Shown here: in pieces, positions 1 to 8,918 of the stretch
How positions within the stretch are numbered: position 1 is the first letter of the stretch
How the letters are laid out: each line of letters starts with the position of its first letter
Assembly (NCBI GenBank): GCA_905397405.1
Contig: CAJPVJ010000006.1
Span: 55,910-119,909 of the forward strand
Length of the DNA stretch: 64,000 bases
From: Oppiella nova
Lineage: Eukaryota > Arthropoda > Arachnida > Sarcoptiformes > Oppiidae
Direction of reading: 5' to 3'
Notes under the pieces: model-generated
Seen by the model: only the letters and a program-made list of their open reading frames with translations
What the model was told of the DNA's origin: nothing
Databases searched by the model: none
Translations under genes and position numbers: made by a program

Positions 1-635
1 TGGGTAATTAAAACAATGGTAATCCCCAATTCTCGATTGATTTTTTTCAGCAAGGATAACACCACTGAGGTACTTTCAGGATCAAGTGCAGACGTAGCTT
101 CATCACATAATAAAATTTCAGGATGATGCACCAGCGCACGAGCAATACCAACACGTTGCTTTTGACCACCAGACAGCTGTGAAGGGTAGTTATGCGCTTT
201 ATTTCCCAATCCGACCAGTTCTAAAACATCGTTGACACGTGTTTCAATTTCAGCTTTATCGACATGGGCAATTTTTAAGGGCAAAGCCACATTGTCCCAA
301 ACTGTTTTGGCAGACATTAAATTAAAATGCTGAAAAATCATCCCGATTCTTTGACGTGTTTGAATCAATTCAGCATGACTGAGTTCAGCCAAATTTTGTT
401 GATGAATATGAATACTGCCCTCAGAAATACCTTCTAAACCATTTAAGGTTCGAATTAAGGAAGATTTACCTGCGCCACTTTTACCGATGATGCCGAAAAT
501 CTTGCCTTGAGGAATATCTAAGTTGATATTTTTTAACGCATGGATCTGTTGATCTTGCCCATCATAGTATTTATTCAGATCACGAATTTTGATATGTGGG
601 ACTGAAAAATCAACATGCGAACCGAAACTCACCAT
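1..635 (-). CDS. metN: MetN-type ABC transporter ATPase (partial, 3' end outside window)
   Basis: ATP-hydrolysing subunit of a MetNIQ-type importer, acting at the inner membrane. About 211 codons are visible. In order the translation shows Walker A (GKSGAGKSS), the Q-loop (IFQHFNL), the ABC signature (LSGGQKQR) and Walker B followed by [10 protein letters not shown]. The window ends just before the H-loop. The ATG at 635 has an AAGGAG ribosome-binding site 6-7 bases upstream. It is the last visible gene of the leftward operon, and the permease (metI) is expected beyond the edge. The family normally imports methionine; with monooxygenase neighbours the substrate may be another organosulfur compound (inference). 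Confidence 0.93.
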   Translation of the reverse strand, partial: MVSFGSHVDFSVPHIKIRDLNKYYDGQDQQIHALKNINLDIPQGKIFGIIGKSGAGKSSLIRTLNGLEGISEGSIHIHQQNLAELSHAELIQTRQRIGMIFQHFNLMSAKTVWDNVALPLKIAHVDKAEIETRVNDVLELVGLGNKAHNYPSQLSGGQKQRVGIARALVHHPEILLCDEATSALDPESTSVVLSLLKKINRELGITIVLIT

Positions 636-646
636 TTCTATTCTCC

Positions 647-1483
647 TTATTTCCAGCCTGCAAACCACATATCTTTGCCGAAATCTTTATCTAAAATATC
701 TCGAACTTGCTGTGAGTTTTGGAAAGCTTGAATAAATTTCTCTAACTTTTGATTTTTGTCTTGATAATCGGTACGTGTCACAAAAAGAATGGCGTACTTT
801 TTATCAACGGGATCTAAAAACAGGGCACTATGCGGATCGGCTTTTTTTGCCATATTTAAGTAATGCGGAAAACCAAAAATCAGATCTGCATCATCATAAG
901 CTAAAGCTGTTTGTGGACCTTCAACTTCTATAAACTTCAATTGTTTTGGGTTTGAAACAATATCTTGAAGTGTGGAAAGTTCATTGTTGATGTCTTTGAT
1001 TTGAATTAGCCCTGCACGGTGTAGCAGGATCAAAGCACGCGCAGAGTTAACGGGGTCACTCGGGATGACAACACGAGCATTTTGAGGTAAGGCGGCTAAG
1101 GATTTATATTGTTTTGAATATAAACCGACATGGCTGCCGCTACCTATACCAAAAGCATGCAAATCGTAATTGGTTTGCTTAATAGCATTCTTTAAAAATA
1201 CACTTTGTTGGAAAAAGTTAGCGTCAATGTCACGGTTTTGTACCGCAACATTGGGAGCTTGCCAATCTGAAAATTCGACCAGTTTGACATGGATACCATC
1301 TTTCTCTACTTCTTTGGCAACCGTTTGTAGTAATTCGGCATAAGGTGGGCTAATGCCAATCGTGAGTACATTATCCTTTTGTTGATTTTGTACATAACGA
1401 TAGGCAAAAAGTCCTAATAATACGATGACAACAGCAAGACCAATCAGCAGGTTCTTGTTTTTGAGTTTGGAAACTTGGGACAT
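647..1483 (-). CDS. MetQ/NlpA-family substrate-binding protein, copy 1, membrane-anchored
   Basis: Periplasmic binding component of the adjacent MetN-type importer, 278 aa. Residues about 12-28 form one hydrophobic segment with no lipobox cysteine, so the protein looks anchored by an uncleaved helix, unlike the usual NlpA/MetQ lipoproteins. The body carries the family's [12 protein letters not shown] and VEFSDW segments and ends in WFAGWK. The stop lies 11 bases before the metN start. It is a tandem paralogue of the next gene upstream. The ligand is unknown: methionine or another sulfur compound. Confidence 0.9.
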   Translation of the reverse strand: MSQVSKLKNKNLLIGLAVVIVLLGLFAYRYVQNQQKDNVLTIGISPPYAELLQTVAKEVEKDGIHVKLVEFSDWQAPNVAVQNRDIDANFFQQSVFLKNAIKQTNYDLHAFGIGSGSHVGLYSKQYKSLAALPQNARVVIPSDPVNSARALILLHRAGLIQIKDINNELSTLQDIVSNPKQLKFIEVEGPQTALAYDDADLIFGFPHYLNMAKKADPHSALFLDPVDKKYAILFVTRTDYQDKNQKLEKFIQAFQNSQQVRDILDKDFGKDMWFAGWK

Positions 1484-1493
1484 GTGTTATTCC

Positions 1494-2375
1494 TTATTTC
1501 CAACCTGGGAACCATAAATTTTCACCAATATCATCATTTAAAGCCTGTTTGACCTTGTCTGAAGTTTGGTAAATTTTTACAAACTCTTTTAACTGTTTGG
1601 CTTTTTCTGGGTGCTTTTGCTCATAGTCATCTTTTACAACAAACAAGATGGCATAACGTGTATTGGTATTATCATCGAGTAATAATGCTTTGTTTGGATC
1701 AATGGTTTTTGCAAGACGTAAATAAAGTGGGTAGCTAAATACTAAATCAGCATCATCTACAGCACGCGCAGTTTGAGGTCCTTCAACTTCAATAAATTTA
1801 AAGTTTTTAGGATTTGAGCTAATGTCTTGTAAGTTTGATAAATGGTTATTCGGATCTTTCAAGGTGATGAGTTTAGCCTGTTGTAAAAGTAACAGTGCAC
1901 GACCTTGGTTGACTGGGTCATTTGGAATTACTACACGTGCATTTTCAGGTACCGCCGCTAAAGAATCATATTTTTTAGAATATAAGCCCACATGAGTTGC
2001 AACACCTGTGGCAATCGGTTTCAGTTTAAAATCAGTTTCTTTTAACGCATTGCTTAAAAATGGTTGGTGTTGGAAATAGTTTGCATCAATATCACCATGA
2101 TTTAGTGTGATATTCGGTGTGTTCCAGTCTGAAAATTCCACCAGTTTAATATGAATCCCTTGTTTCTTGGCTTCCTCTGCTGCAACTTGTAAAGGCTTGG
2201 CAAAGGGTGGGCTAATACCAATGGTGATTTCTTCTGAACCGGCTTTTTTATGTTGGTTCCAATAAAAAAGTCCTGCAATCACGGCAATAATGATCACGCC
2301 AAGCAAAATAAATTTATTCTTGGAGCCTGATTTTTTGGATGGATTACCATTTGCAGGTGAGTTTATTTGAGTCAT
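1494..2375 (-). CDS. MetQ/NlpA-family substrate-binding protein, copy 2, membrane-anchored
   Basis: Second binding protein, 293 aa, clearly homologous to the preceding entry along its length (shared GISPPxAxxL, VEFSDW, VEGPQTA, ending WFPGWK). A basic N-terminus of about 20 residues precedes a hydrophobic helix (about 22-38), again without a lipobox cysteine. The start is backed by AAGGGG a few bases upstream. The stop is 10 bases from the next gene, so the two are cotranscribed. Two adjacent copies suggest duplication and divergence of ligand preference (inference). Confidence 0.9.
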   Translation of the reverse strand: MTQINSPANGNPSKKSGSKNKFILLGVIIIAVIAGLFYWNQHKKAGSEEITIGISPPFAKPLQVAAEEAKKQGIHIKLVEFSDWNTPNITLNHGDIDANYFQHQPFLSNALKETDFKLKPIATGVATHVGLYSKKYDSLAAVPENARVVIPNDPVNQGRALLLLQQAKLITLKDPNNHLSNLQDISSNPKNFKFIEVEGPQTARAVDDADLVFSYPLYLRLAKTIDPNKALLLDDNTNTRYAILFVVKDDYEQKHPEKAKQLKEFVKIYQTSDKVKQALNDDIGENLWFPGWK

Positions 2376-2430
2376 GTGACACCCCTTAAAGTGAAATTAT
2401 TCAATTCATCATGTTTGCTGATTAGGTTAT

Positions 2431-3864
2431 TTAGGCAGTTTGCTTTTGCCGATCTGCCGTTTCGATGCTGTTGTTATAATTTGAGTTTTGACATCGAAAA
2501 TCAGCAGCAGGGTGTTGTTGGGTTAAATGATCACCCTGTTTAAAGATTTTGTTGCGTAAAGAACCACTTTCATATTTGGTTTTAAATCTGCCACGTTGTT
2601 GCAGTTCAGGAATAACAAAATGAATAAAGTCATGATGTGATTCAGGCGCAACAGTACGCGTTAGGTTAAAGCCATCAATACCTGTTTCATCAATCAACTG
2701 AATTAATTTTTCAGCAATTGTTTCACCACTTCCAACAATCAGTGGATAACGACCACCGAGTTGATGCTGTGCTTTAAGATCGTTAGGCGTGATCTGGTTT
2801 TCCTTAAATTTATTATTGACTGAAGCAATACTATTGGTTTGTTGATATGGGATGGCCTCATCATCAGCATATTTGGATAGGTCGATACCGACTGAACTTG
2901 AGAAATGTGCTAAACCTGCTTCTGGACTTGCATAGCGGGCATATTCAGCTAATTTCTCTTGAGCTAATTCATCTGTTTCTGCTGTAACCACTGTGATTCC
3001 CACAAAGATTTTAATATCTTCTGGATTACGGCCTTGCTGCACAGCCAATTCTCGAATCTTATCCACTTGTTGTTTGATTTTTGCAGGTTGATCACCTCCA
3101 ATAAAGACACATTCCGCATGACGTGTGGAGAATGCTAAACCGCGTGGTGAAGCGCCTGCTTGAAAGAGCACAGGGGTGCGCTGTGGTGAAGGTGAGACTT
3201 GGAAAACACCTTGGCTTTGATAAAAGCGCCCTTGATGGTTAATTTGATGAACTTTTTTAGGATCAGTAAAAATACGCTTTTGCTTATCTTTTTGTACTGC
3301 ATCATTTTCCCAAGAACCTTCCCAAAACTTATAGCAAAGCTCTAAAAACTCTTCAGCTTGTTCATAACGTAAGTCATGATCTTTTAAACCTTTTTGCCCA
3401 ATCAAGCGTTCAGCACTGTCCAAATACCCCGTCACAATATTCCAGCCAATCCGACCTTGTGTCAGATGATCTAAACTCGCAAAGCGCCGTGCGAATTGGT
3501 ACGGTGTTTCATAACTAAGGTTTACGGTCACACCAAAACCTAGGTTTTGGGTTACCGCTGCCATTGCGGAAATCAGGGTAGATGGGTCATGACTCGGCAG
3601 TTGAATCGACTCTTTTAAGGTTAAATCTATACCATTCTGATAAACATCATAAACACCGGTAATGTCTGCGATAAACAACCCATCAAATAAACCTTGCTCC
3701 AAGGTCTTAGCGAGATCAGTCCAGTAATTGAGCTCATTAAAACGATGAGATTCATCACGCGGATGGGTCCATAAGCCGTGATTGATATGGCCGACACTGT
3801 TCATGTCAAAAGCATTGAGTAAGATTTGTTTTTTAGGTACTGTATGTTGAGATGTATTTGTCAT
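2431..3864 (-). CDS. LLM-class FMN-dependent monooxygenase, NtaA/SnaA/DszA family
   Basis: Flavin-dependent monooxygenase of the bacterial luciferase-like superfamily, 477 aa, the usual length for the NtaA/SnaA/DszA/DmoA group. These cytoplasmic enzymes use FMNH2 from a separate reductase to oxidise sulfur- or nitrogen-containing organics. Visible family segments include GRIGWNIVTG (flavin/substrate region) and PVLFQAGASPRG. The last 30 or so residues are low in conservation. The start overlaps the upstream stop by one base (TAATG), which implies translational coupling to the SfnB-like gene. Position between SfnB-like enzymes and a MetN-type importer points to sulfur release from an imported organosulfur compound (inference). 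Confidence 0.9.
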   Translation of the reverse strand: MTNTSQHTVPKKQILLNAFDMNSVGHINHGLWTHPRDESHRFNELNYWTDLAKTLEQGLFDGLFIADITGVYDVYQNGIDLTLKESIQLPSHDPSTLISAMAAVTQNLGFGVTVNLSYETPYQFARRFASLDHLTQGRIGWNIVTGYLDSAERLIGQKGLKDHDLRYEQAEEFLELCYKFWEGSWENDAVQKDKQKRIFTDPKKVHQINHQGRFYQSQGVFQVSPSPQRTPVLFQAGASPRGLAFSTRHAECVFIGGDQPAKIKQQVDKIRELAVQQGRNPEDIKIFVGITVVTAETDELAQEKLAEYARYASPEAGLAHFSSSVGIDLSKYADDEAIPYQQTNSIASVNNKFKENQITPNDLKAQHQLGGRYPLIVGSGETIAEKLIQLIDETGIDGFNLTRTVAPESHHDFIHFVIPELQQRGRFKTKYESGSLRNKIFKQGDHLTQQHPAADFRCQNSNYNNSIETADRQKQTA

Positions 3865-5096
3865 TACAATGTCCCTCTGCGTGGTGGAAGGATGTTGTTT
3901 AATACATAGTTTCCAATAAAATAATATTTCCAGCGTGATGCATCATGCAGTGTATGTACCCGTACATTGCGCCAATGTCGATCTAAACCATCGGCACGTT
4001 GACTACCACGACTTCCAGCCAACTCGATCAATTTTGAAGACGCTTTTAATGCTGTTTCTGTACTGTGTGCACGGACTTTAGCCACATCTAGTGAGGCTTT
4101 GGCAATATTTTCAACTGTAGGTTGTGGTTTTGCTGCATCAATAGATTGAGCAGCTTGTTTTAATAAAACCTCACTTGCTCTTACATCAGCAGCAACACGG
4201 CCTAATTCATAAATGGTCAGTGGATCTTGGTCTGCACGTTCTACATTGGCATCAATCCATGCGCGTGCTTTTTTAACCCGTTCTATTGTTTCTTCAAATG
4301 CTGCACGCGCAATGCCTGTTTCAATCGCAGCATGCATAATTTGTGCAAATGGGCCAACGAGGGTGGGTTTAGAAAATGCAGTGTCAAAACGAATGACATA
4401 TTCAGATTCAACAAAAACTTGATTGAATTTAACGGTGCCACTGCCTGTGGTTTTTTGTCCAAAGCCTGACCAATCATTGATACGTTGTAAGCCTTGTGCA
4501 TCTGCAGAAATAAAAGCCAAATATTCACGTTCTTCAGCATCACGGACTAATGTCGGAATACGATGGGCAAATAGACTGCCCGTGCAATAGAACTTTTCCC
4601 CATTGACCACATAACCATGTTCAGTTTGACTAATTTGGGTATGCTTTTGTGCAGCAGTCTTGGTCTTAAATTCAGCGAGCGCATTGCCAAAACGAGCGCC
4701 TTGAAGTACTTCACTATAGAGTTTTTCCTTTTGCTGCTCTGTACCCGTATTACGTAATACTTCCAGTGCATAAAAATGGTTTTGTGGAATCTGACCAATA
4801 GAACCATCTACACCGCTGAATAAAGCAATTATTTTAGCGACAGTATGACTAGATACCTCCGCACCACCATATTGCCGCGGTACTGTGATCGCCCATAACC
4901 CTGATTGACTAAAAGCTTCAACCTCATCAAAAGGTAAAATTCTTTCAGCATCACGGAGTACTGCATTTTGTTTAAATTGCTGACTCAATTGTTGCGCGAT
5001 TTCTAAAGCCTCTTGATCATTTTGAATAATATGTGCTTGCGCAAAGGGATGATTGTTTACATCCAATGTTTTATTGATATCTTGATAAGTTGTCAT
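3864..5096 (-). CDS. SfnB/DszC-like acyl-CoA-dehydrogenase-fold flavoprotein, copy a
   Basis: Acyl-CoA-dehydrogenase-fold protein of the SfnB/DszC sulfur-acquisition group, 410 aa from the chosen ATG. Members are flavin-dependent oxygenases or oxidoreductases, not true fatty acyl-CoA dehydrogenases. Visible segments are QYGGAEVSS near the N-terminus, FYCTGS in the middle, and RHWRNVRVHTLHD near the C-terminus, typical of DszC-like proteins. The ATG at 5096 was preferred over an upstream TTG because AGGGA lies 8-10 bases before it. It is about half identical by eye to the next gene upstream, so the pair looks like a tandem duplication. Confidence 0.9.
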   Translation of the reverse strand: MTTYQDINKTLDVNNHPFAQAHIIQNDQEALEIAQQLSQQFKQNAVLRDAERILPFDEVEAFSQSGLWAITVPRQYGGAEVSSHTVAKIIALFSGVDGSIGQIPQNHFYALEVLRNTGTEQQKEKLYSEVLQGARFGNALAEFKTKTAAQKHTQISQTEHGYVVNGEKFYCTGSLFAHRIPTLVRDAEEREYLAFISADAQGLQRINDWSGFGQKTTGSGTVKFNQVFVESEYVIRFDTAFSKPTLVGPFAQIMHAAIETGIARAAFEETIERVKKARAWIDANVERADQDPLTIYELGRVAADVRASEVLLKQAAQSIDAAKPQPTVENIAKASLDVAKVRAHSTETALKASSKLIELAGSRGSQRADGLDRHWRNVRVHTLHDASRWKYYFIGNYVLNNILPPRRGTL

Positions 5097-5132
5097 ATAT
5101 ATTTCCCTGTTAAGTAACAAAGTCGTTTAACT

Positions 5133-6338
5133 TTAAATCCACGCATGGCGCTGATTTTGCGTACCATTTAAGTAATAATTTCCAATGGCATGAAGTTTCC
5201 AACGCACAGGGTCATGTAAGGTATGTACACGAGCATTACGCCAGTGTTGATCGAGATTATGAGTTTCTAGGCTTGAACGACTTCCGCCTAATTCAAGTAG
5301 CTTTTCAGAGATAAGGAGTGCTGCATCGTTGGCATACACTTTTGCCTCAGCAACAATAATGGAGGCTTTACTGGCTTGTTCAGGGCTTACGGTGTCTTGT
5401 GAATCTAATTGATCTAAATATTCTGCAGCTTCATCGAGCAATAAAATAGATGCATCGAGTAAGATATTTAGCTTACCGACTTCTTGTAAGGTATACGCTT
5501 CAAAACTGGCTTTATCCACATTGGCATCAATGATTGGACGCGCTTTATGGATTGCAGATAAAGTATCTGCAAATGCAGCTTCTGCAATGCCAACATCAAT
5601 CGCAACCTGAATCAGTTGTGAGTACGCCCCACGATATTTTGACGCATCGGCAAGTGGTTTTTCATCCATAATAAGATCTGGGTGAACCACAACATTTTTT
5701 AAACGTACTGTGCCACTTGCCGTTGTACGTTGTCCAAAGCCATCCCAATCATCAACAATTTCAACACCATCAGCTTTCGCATCAATAATTGTTAAAACAA
5801 TATGACCATCTGGGTGAATTGCGCGTATCGCCAACCAATCGGCAAAATATGAACCCGTTGAATAAAACTTTTCACCATTTAAAAGGTATTGACCATTGAT
5901 CTGTTCTAAACGTGTTTCAATGGTGCGGGTATCTTTGGTATTGCGTTCTGGGCCACCATTAGAAAGCCGTTTACCATTTAAAATTTCAGTATAAATAAAC
6001 TGTTTTTGCTGTTCATTGGCAATATGCTCAATGGCATTTAACAAGCCAAATTGATTTTGAGGAATCTGTCCAACACTGGCATCTGCCTTGGATAAAATAC
6101 GGAAAACATGCGCAAGGGTTTTATTTGAAACTTGAGCACCACCATATTTTTTGGCAATACGAATTCCACCTAATCCTTTGAGGCTTAATTCTTGTATGAC
6201 ATCAACAGGTAAAATTCGTTGTTGATCACGTATATTTCGTTCTACCAAAGCAAAATCAGCAACTTGGTAAGCTGCATTTATCGCTTGTTGATCGTTTTGG
6301 ATCACAAAGGCTGAGGTAGAAGAATTCAAACTAGACAT
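5133..6338 (-). CDS. SfnB/DszC-like acyl-CoA-dehydrogenase-fold flavoprotein, copy b
   Basis: First gene of the leftward sulfur operon, 401 aa from the ATG at 6338 (AAAGGTG ribosome-binding site about 5 bases upstream; a TTG 15 bases earlier is less likely). It shares KKYGGAQVS, FYSTGS, GQRTTASGTV and QHWRNARVHTLHD with its neighbour. It probably uses flavin to oxidise an organosulfur substrate, or acts with the LLM monooxygenase. The exact reaction cannot be read from sequence. The upstream gap to the divergent GST gene must hold the operon promoter. Confidence 0.9.
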   Translation of the reverse strand: MSSLNSSTSAFVIQNDQQAINAAYQVADFALVERNIRDQQRILPVDVIQELSLKGLGGIRIAKKYGGAQVSNKTLAHVFRILSKADASVGQIPQNQFGLLNAIEHIANEQQKQFIYTEILNGKRLSNGGPERNTKDTRTIETRLEQINGQYLLNGEKFYSTGSYFADWLAIRAIHPDGHIVLTIIDAKADGVEIVDDWDGFGQRTTASGTVRLKNVVVHPDLIMDEKPLADASKYRGAYSQLIQVAIDVGIAEAAFADTLSAIHKARPIIDANVDKASFEAYTLQEVGKLNILLDASILLLDEAAEYLDQLDSQDTVSPEQASKASIIVAEAKVYANDAALLISEKLLELGGSRSSLETHNLDQHWRNARVHTLHDPVRWKLHAIGNYYLNGTQNQRHAWI

Positions 6339-6734
6339 ATTGGCACCTTTCAATAGATAGCAAAACGCTAAGCAATATTGTGGTAAAAATTAAACGAACT
6401 ATTGTGATTAACTTATCTAAAATTATTGTTAGGATAAAAATCGCAAAGTTTTTTAATATTGAATATATGTTAAATAATTGAAATTTATAACTTGTTTTGA
6501 ATTTCTCTGGTCGAACTCTTAGTCTGAAGCAGCTTTGTTATTCCTATCACGAATAAAGAATAAAGAAACTGATATAACCATAGAATAAGCATTGGGTCAT
6601 ATGACGAGCGATTGAAGTAAAAAGTACATTGTAATTCAGGTGATGAATGTCTAAAGTACACAAGATTACTCAGGATTAATCTTAACTTTTAGATTTATCT
6701 AAGCTTTTAATTAAAAAAATAATTTGGAGACTAC
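6339..6734. other. Divergent intergenic region, sulfur operon / GST gene
   Basis: This 396-base AT-rich gap separates two divergent transcription units and must contain promoters for both. GGAG at 6726-6729 is the ribosome-binding site of the rightward gene. I saw no clear sigma-54 element (see rejected items), no convincing palindromic operator and no coding remnant. Confidence 0.5.
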
Positions 6735-7499
6735 ATGCGTACGTTGTACCAATTCCCACTCTCGCATTACTGTGAAAAAGCCCGTTGGTTGCTTGATCAT
6801 AAAGAATTGGATTTTGTTGCGCAGAATTTAATCCCAGGTGTCCATCGTGCATTTGCACAACTTAAAACAGGGCAAAACAAGCTGCCTATTTTAAAAGATG
6901 GAGAACGTTTTATTGCGGGGTCGACTCAAATCGCATTGTATCTAGATGACGTTTATCCTGAACATCGACTGCTTCGTACAGATCACACGCTTCGCGAAAA
7001 AACCTTAGAAATTGATTTGATTGCCAATGAGTTAGGTATTCATGTACGCCGTTGGGGATTGGCACATGCTTTAGCAGAAGGCGATGAACCATTAGAAATT
7101 ATGATTGGTGAAAAAGGCTATTTACGTCAATTTGAAAAAATTTCAAAGCCTATTCTTAAAACCATGGTTTCAAAAAGTTATCAATTGGACAAAGAGAAAG
7201 TCGAAGAATCTAAATACAATTTAGAGCTGACGATAGACAGTTTAAATAAGATCTTGATTGATAACGGTTGTCGCTATTTTGTTGGTGATCGCCTTGGTTT
7301 GGCAGATATTTCAGTATGTTCAATCCTTGCACCGTTATTAGAATTACCTGCGACACCATGGGAAAAGGAATATGCAGAAAATATTTCTCAAGAATTTACC
7401 GAATTTAGCCAACATTTGTTAGAACTGCCTTTAGGGCAATACGTGAAAAGAATTTACGCCACTGAGCGCAATGCACGTGTGGATTGGCGAGGAATGTAA
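6735..7499 (+). CDS. Glutathione S-transferase family protein
   Basis: Cytoplasmic GST-fold protein, 254 aa. The N-terminal thioredoxin-like domain (about 1-78) starts YQFPLSHYCEKARWLL, with Ser/Tyr/Cys near the expected glutathione-contact position, and contains NKLPILKDGE (the cis-proline loop) and the GSTQIALYLD helix. The rest is an all-helical C-terminal domain with a typical GDRLGLADISVCSILAPL segment. GGAG sits 6 bases before ATG. It stands alone, divergent from the sulfur operon. Substrate and role are unknown. Confidence 0.9.
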   Translation: MRTLYQFPLSHYCEKARWLLDHKELDFVAQNLIPGVHRAFAQLKTGQNKLPILKDGERFIAGSTQIALYLDDVYPEHRLLRTDHTLREKTLEIDLIANELGIHVRRWGLAHALAEGDEPLEIMIGEKGYLRQFEKISKPILKTMVSKSYQLDKEKVEESKYNLELTIDSLNKILIDNGCRYFVGDRLGLADISVCSILAPLLELPATPWEKEYAENISQEFTEFSQHLLELPLGQYVKRIYATERNARVDWRGM

Positions 7500-7570
7500 G
7501 ATTTCAAAGCAAGAAACTCTCCAATTTACTGAAAAATTAAGTATCATAGTGTGGAATTGGAGATTTTTTA

Positions 7571-7945
7571 ATGCAGAAGTTCGTAATTTTAGGTGCGATA
7601 AGCACTGTTTTATTGATGGCGGGTTGTACTGAGAAAAAGCCTGCAACTCCTGAAGAAATTTGGAAAGGTTACTGTACCAGTATTGGTAATGCTGCACGTT
7701 CTATTACTTTAGATCGTCAAAATGGGATTACCAAGAAAGAAGCAATTGAATATGCAAATAAAGTCACTGATCCAACAACTAAGGGCTTTGTACTTGAGTA
7801 TTTAGAGAAAGTCTATGCATTATCAGATGCAGAGCTAAAAGCGGATAAAGATGCAGTTCAAGCAAAGTTTAAGAACGAAGCATTTGAACAATGTCTAAAT
7901 ACACCGCATGATCCGACAAAAATGCCAGATTATAAACCGTTCTAA
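7571..7945 (+). CDS. Small lipoprotein of unknown function
   Basis: 124-aa predicted lipoprotein. A short N-terminal hydrophobic helix ends in the lipobox LMAGC, so Cys19 would be lipidated and the mature chain exported. The mature part is charged and helical, with two further cysteines (in GYCTS and EQCLN) that could form a disulfide. I do not recognise a functional family beyond 'small Acinetobacter-type lipoprotein'. The gene ends inside a rho-independent terminator, so it is probably monocistronic. Confidence 0.8.
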   Translation: MQKFVILGAISTVLLMAGCTEKKPATPEEIWKGYCTSIGNAARSITLDRQNGITKKEAIEYANKVTDPTTKGFVLEYLEKVYALSDAELKADKDAVQAKFKNEAFEQCLNTPHDPTKMPDYKPF

Positions 7946-7959
7946 GGAGCGGTTTTTTT
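7934..7959 (+). terminator. Rho-independent terminator overlapping the lipoprotein stop codon
   Basis: AAACCGTTC and GAGCGGTTT pair around a TAAG loop and are followed by a T run. The gene's TAA stop lies in the loop, so termination begins at the last codons. Confidence 0.85.
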
Positions 7960-7960
7960 A

Positions 7961-8080
7961 TGGCTTAAAGCACAACAAGCAGGATATATACCTGATCAGC
8001 AGACAATGAAAGAATACGATTTGTGTACATTAGAAATGCGAATCGTGAATGGTCAAGACATGCATACTTTTGAGTCCTGA
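7961..8080 (+). other. Possible coding remnant (open reading stretch, no good start)
   Basis: After the terminator, an open stretch in the same frame as the lipoprotein runs to a TGA at 8078, with an internal ATG at 8006 giving 24 codons (starting MKEYDLCTLEM). The composition looks protein-like but there is no clear ribosome-binding site. It may be a decayed gene end or chance. The rest of the gap to 8264 shows nothing I can name. Confidence 0.2.
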
Positions 8081-8264
8081 TTCTTTTAAACCATTTAAGT
8101 GTATTTTTGAATAAAGATTACGATGACGTGGTTTTTTTATGTTGAGTTATCGAGAATATATAAGTAATCGACAAGCCTCGTCACAAAAAATGATTAGCAT
8201 AAAAATTGAAAAGCATATATACAATATAGAAATAGAAAACAAAAAGTAGCATAGGAGTGAGACA

Positions 8265-8534
8265 ATGGAAGTAGTTGCTTATTTACATAATGCAGATTTG
8301 CTCTTAGAAGATGACAATGGTGTCGCTGTGATTAGCGGAAGTCATTATGTGCTGAGTTTAGGCGATCAAGTTTTTTTCCAAGAAGTCATTGATGAACGAG
8401 CGAAGTTATACCAAGTAAAAATTTCATTTGCGTGTACTGAACATTCAATGTTTCATGAAGATGAAGTGCAAATGAAATTTGAAGGTTGTCGTACAGAATT
8501 CCAAAAGTATGTAGACAGTACGACAGTCCACTAA
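8265..8534 (+). CDS. Small conserved-looking protein of unknown function
   Basis: 89-aa acidic, soluble protein with no signal peptide or membrane segment. An AGGAG-type ribosome-binding site (ATAGGAGTGAG) lies just before ATG. The chain alternates beta-prone stretches and ends in a helix, which suggests a small beta-rich fold. I do not recognise the family. It is followed directly by a strong terminator and so is probably a single-gene unit. Confidence 0.7.
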   Translation: MEVVAYLHNADLLLEDDNGVAVISGSHYVLSLGDQVFFQEVIDERAKLYQVKISFACTEHSMFHEDEVQMKFEGCRTEFQKYVDSTTVH

Positions 8535-8555
8535 GGTGGAATGTACTTTGTTCTA

Positions 8556-8584
8556 AAAAAAAGGCAACATATGTTGCTTTTTTT
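8556..8584 (+). terminator. Bidirectional rho-independent terminator
   Basis: The perfect palindrome GCAACATATGTTGC (8564-8577) is flanked by an A run on the left and a T run on the right. A second stem, TCCAC/GTGGA, lies just upstream around the stop codon of the preceding gene. Confidence 0.85.
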
Positions 8585-8813
8585 ATGGCTGAAACAGTCT
8601 AAAGGCAAGGTAAACATAACTTCAATCTGATTAAAAAGAAGTTTATGTTTTACAAAGATTATATTTTTAGAGCTTTTTCGAATTAATTTGAGAAATAATT
8701 TACATAAATGTTTGATGAAAGCGTACTGTGTAGATCTGTAGTTAAATGAAGCGGAAAGTGATGAGTATTTATTTATAAAATAATGGTCATCACGAATTAA
8801 TACGTTCATTGCA

Positions 8814-8842
8814 TTAACTTTTGGCTTGATTTTTAGTAAAAT
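8814..8842 (+). promoter_or_regulatory. Candidate sigma-70 promoter of acnB
   Basis: TTAACT (8814-8819) and TAAAAT (8837-8842) are 17 bases apart, which would give a leader of about 70 bases to the acnB GTG. Prediction from sequence only. Confidence 0.45.
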
Positions 8843-8858
8843 TTGACAGTCCATATTG

Positions 8859-8891
8859 CCTGTGAAGCTTTAATAAGCAGGAATTCACAGG
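8859..8891 (+). promoter_or_regulatory. Stem-loop in the acnB 5' leader
   Basis: CCTGTGAA (8859-8866) pairs perfectly with TTCACAGG (8884-8891) across a 17-base loop. It ends about 12 bases before the AAGAGGA ribosome-binding site, where it could influence translation or mRNA stability. Confidence 0.5.
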
Positions 8892-8918
8892 TGAATTTTT
8901 AAAAAGAGGAATTACACC

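Noticed and set aside
6365-6400. Possible sigma-54 promoter for the sulfur operon, as in sfn genes of Pseudomonas
   Set aside because: On the minus strand TACCACAATATTGC lacks the invariant GG of the -24 element and has the wrong spacing to GC.
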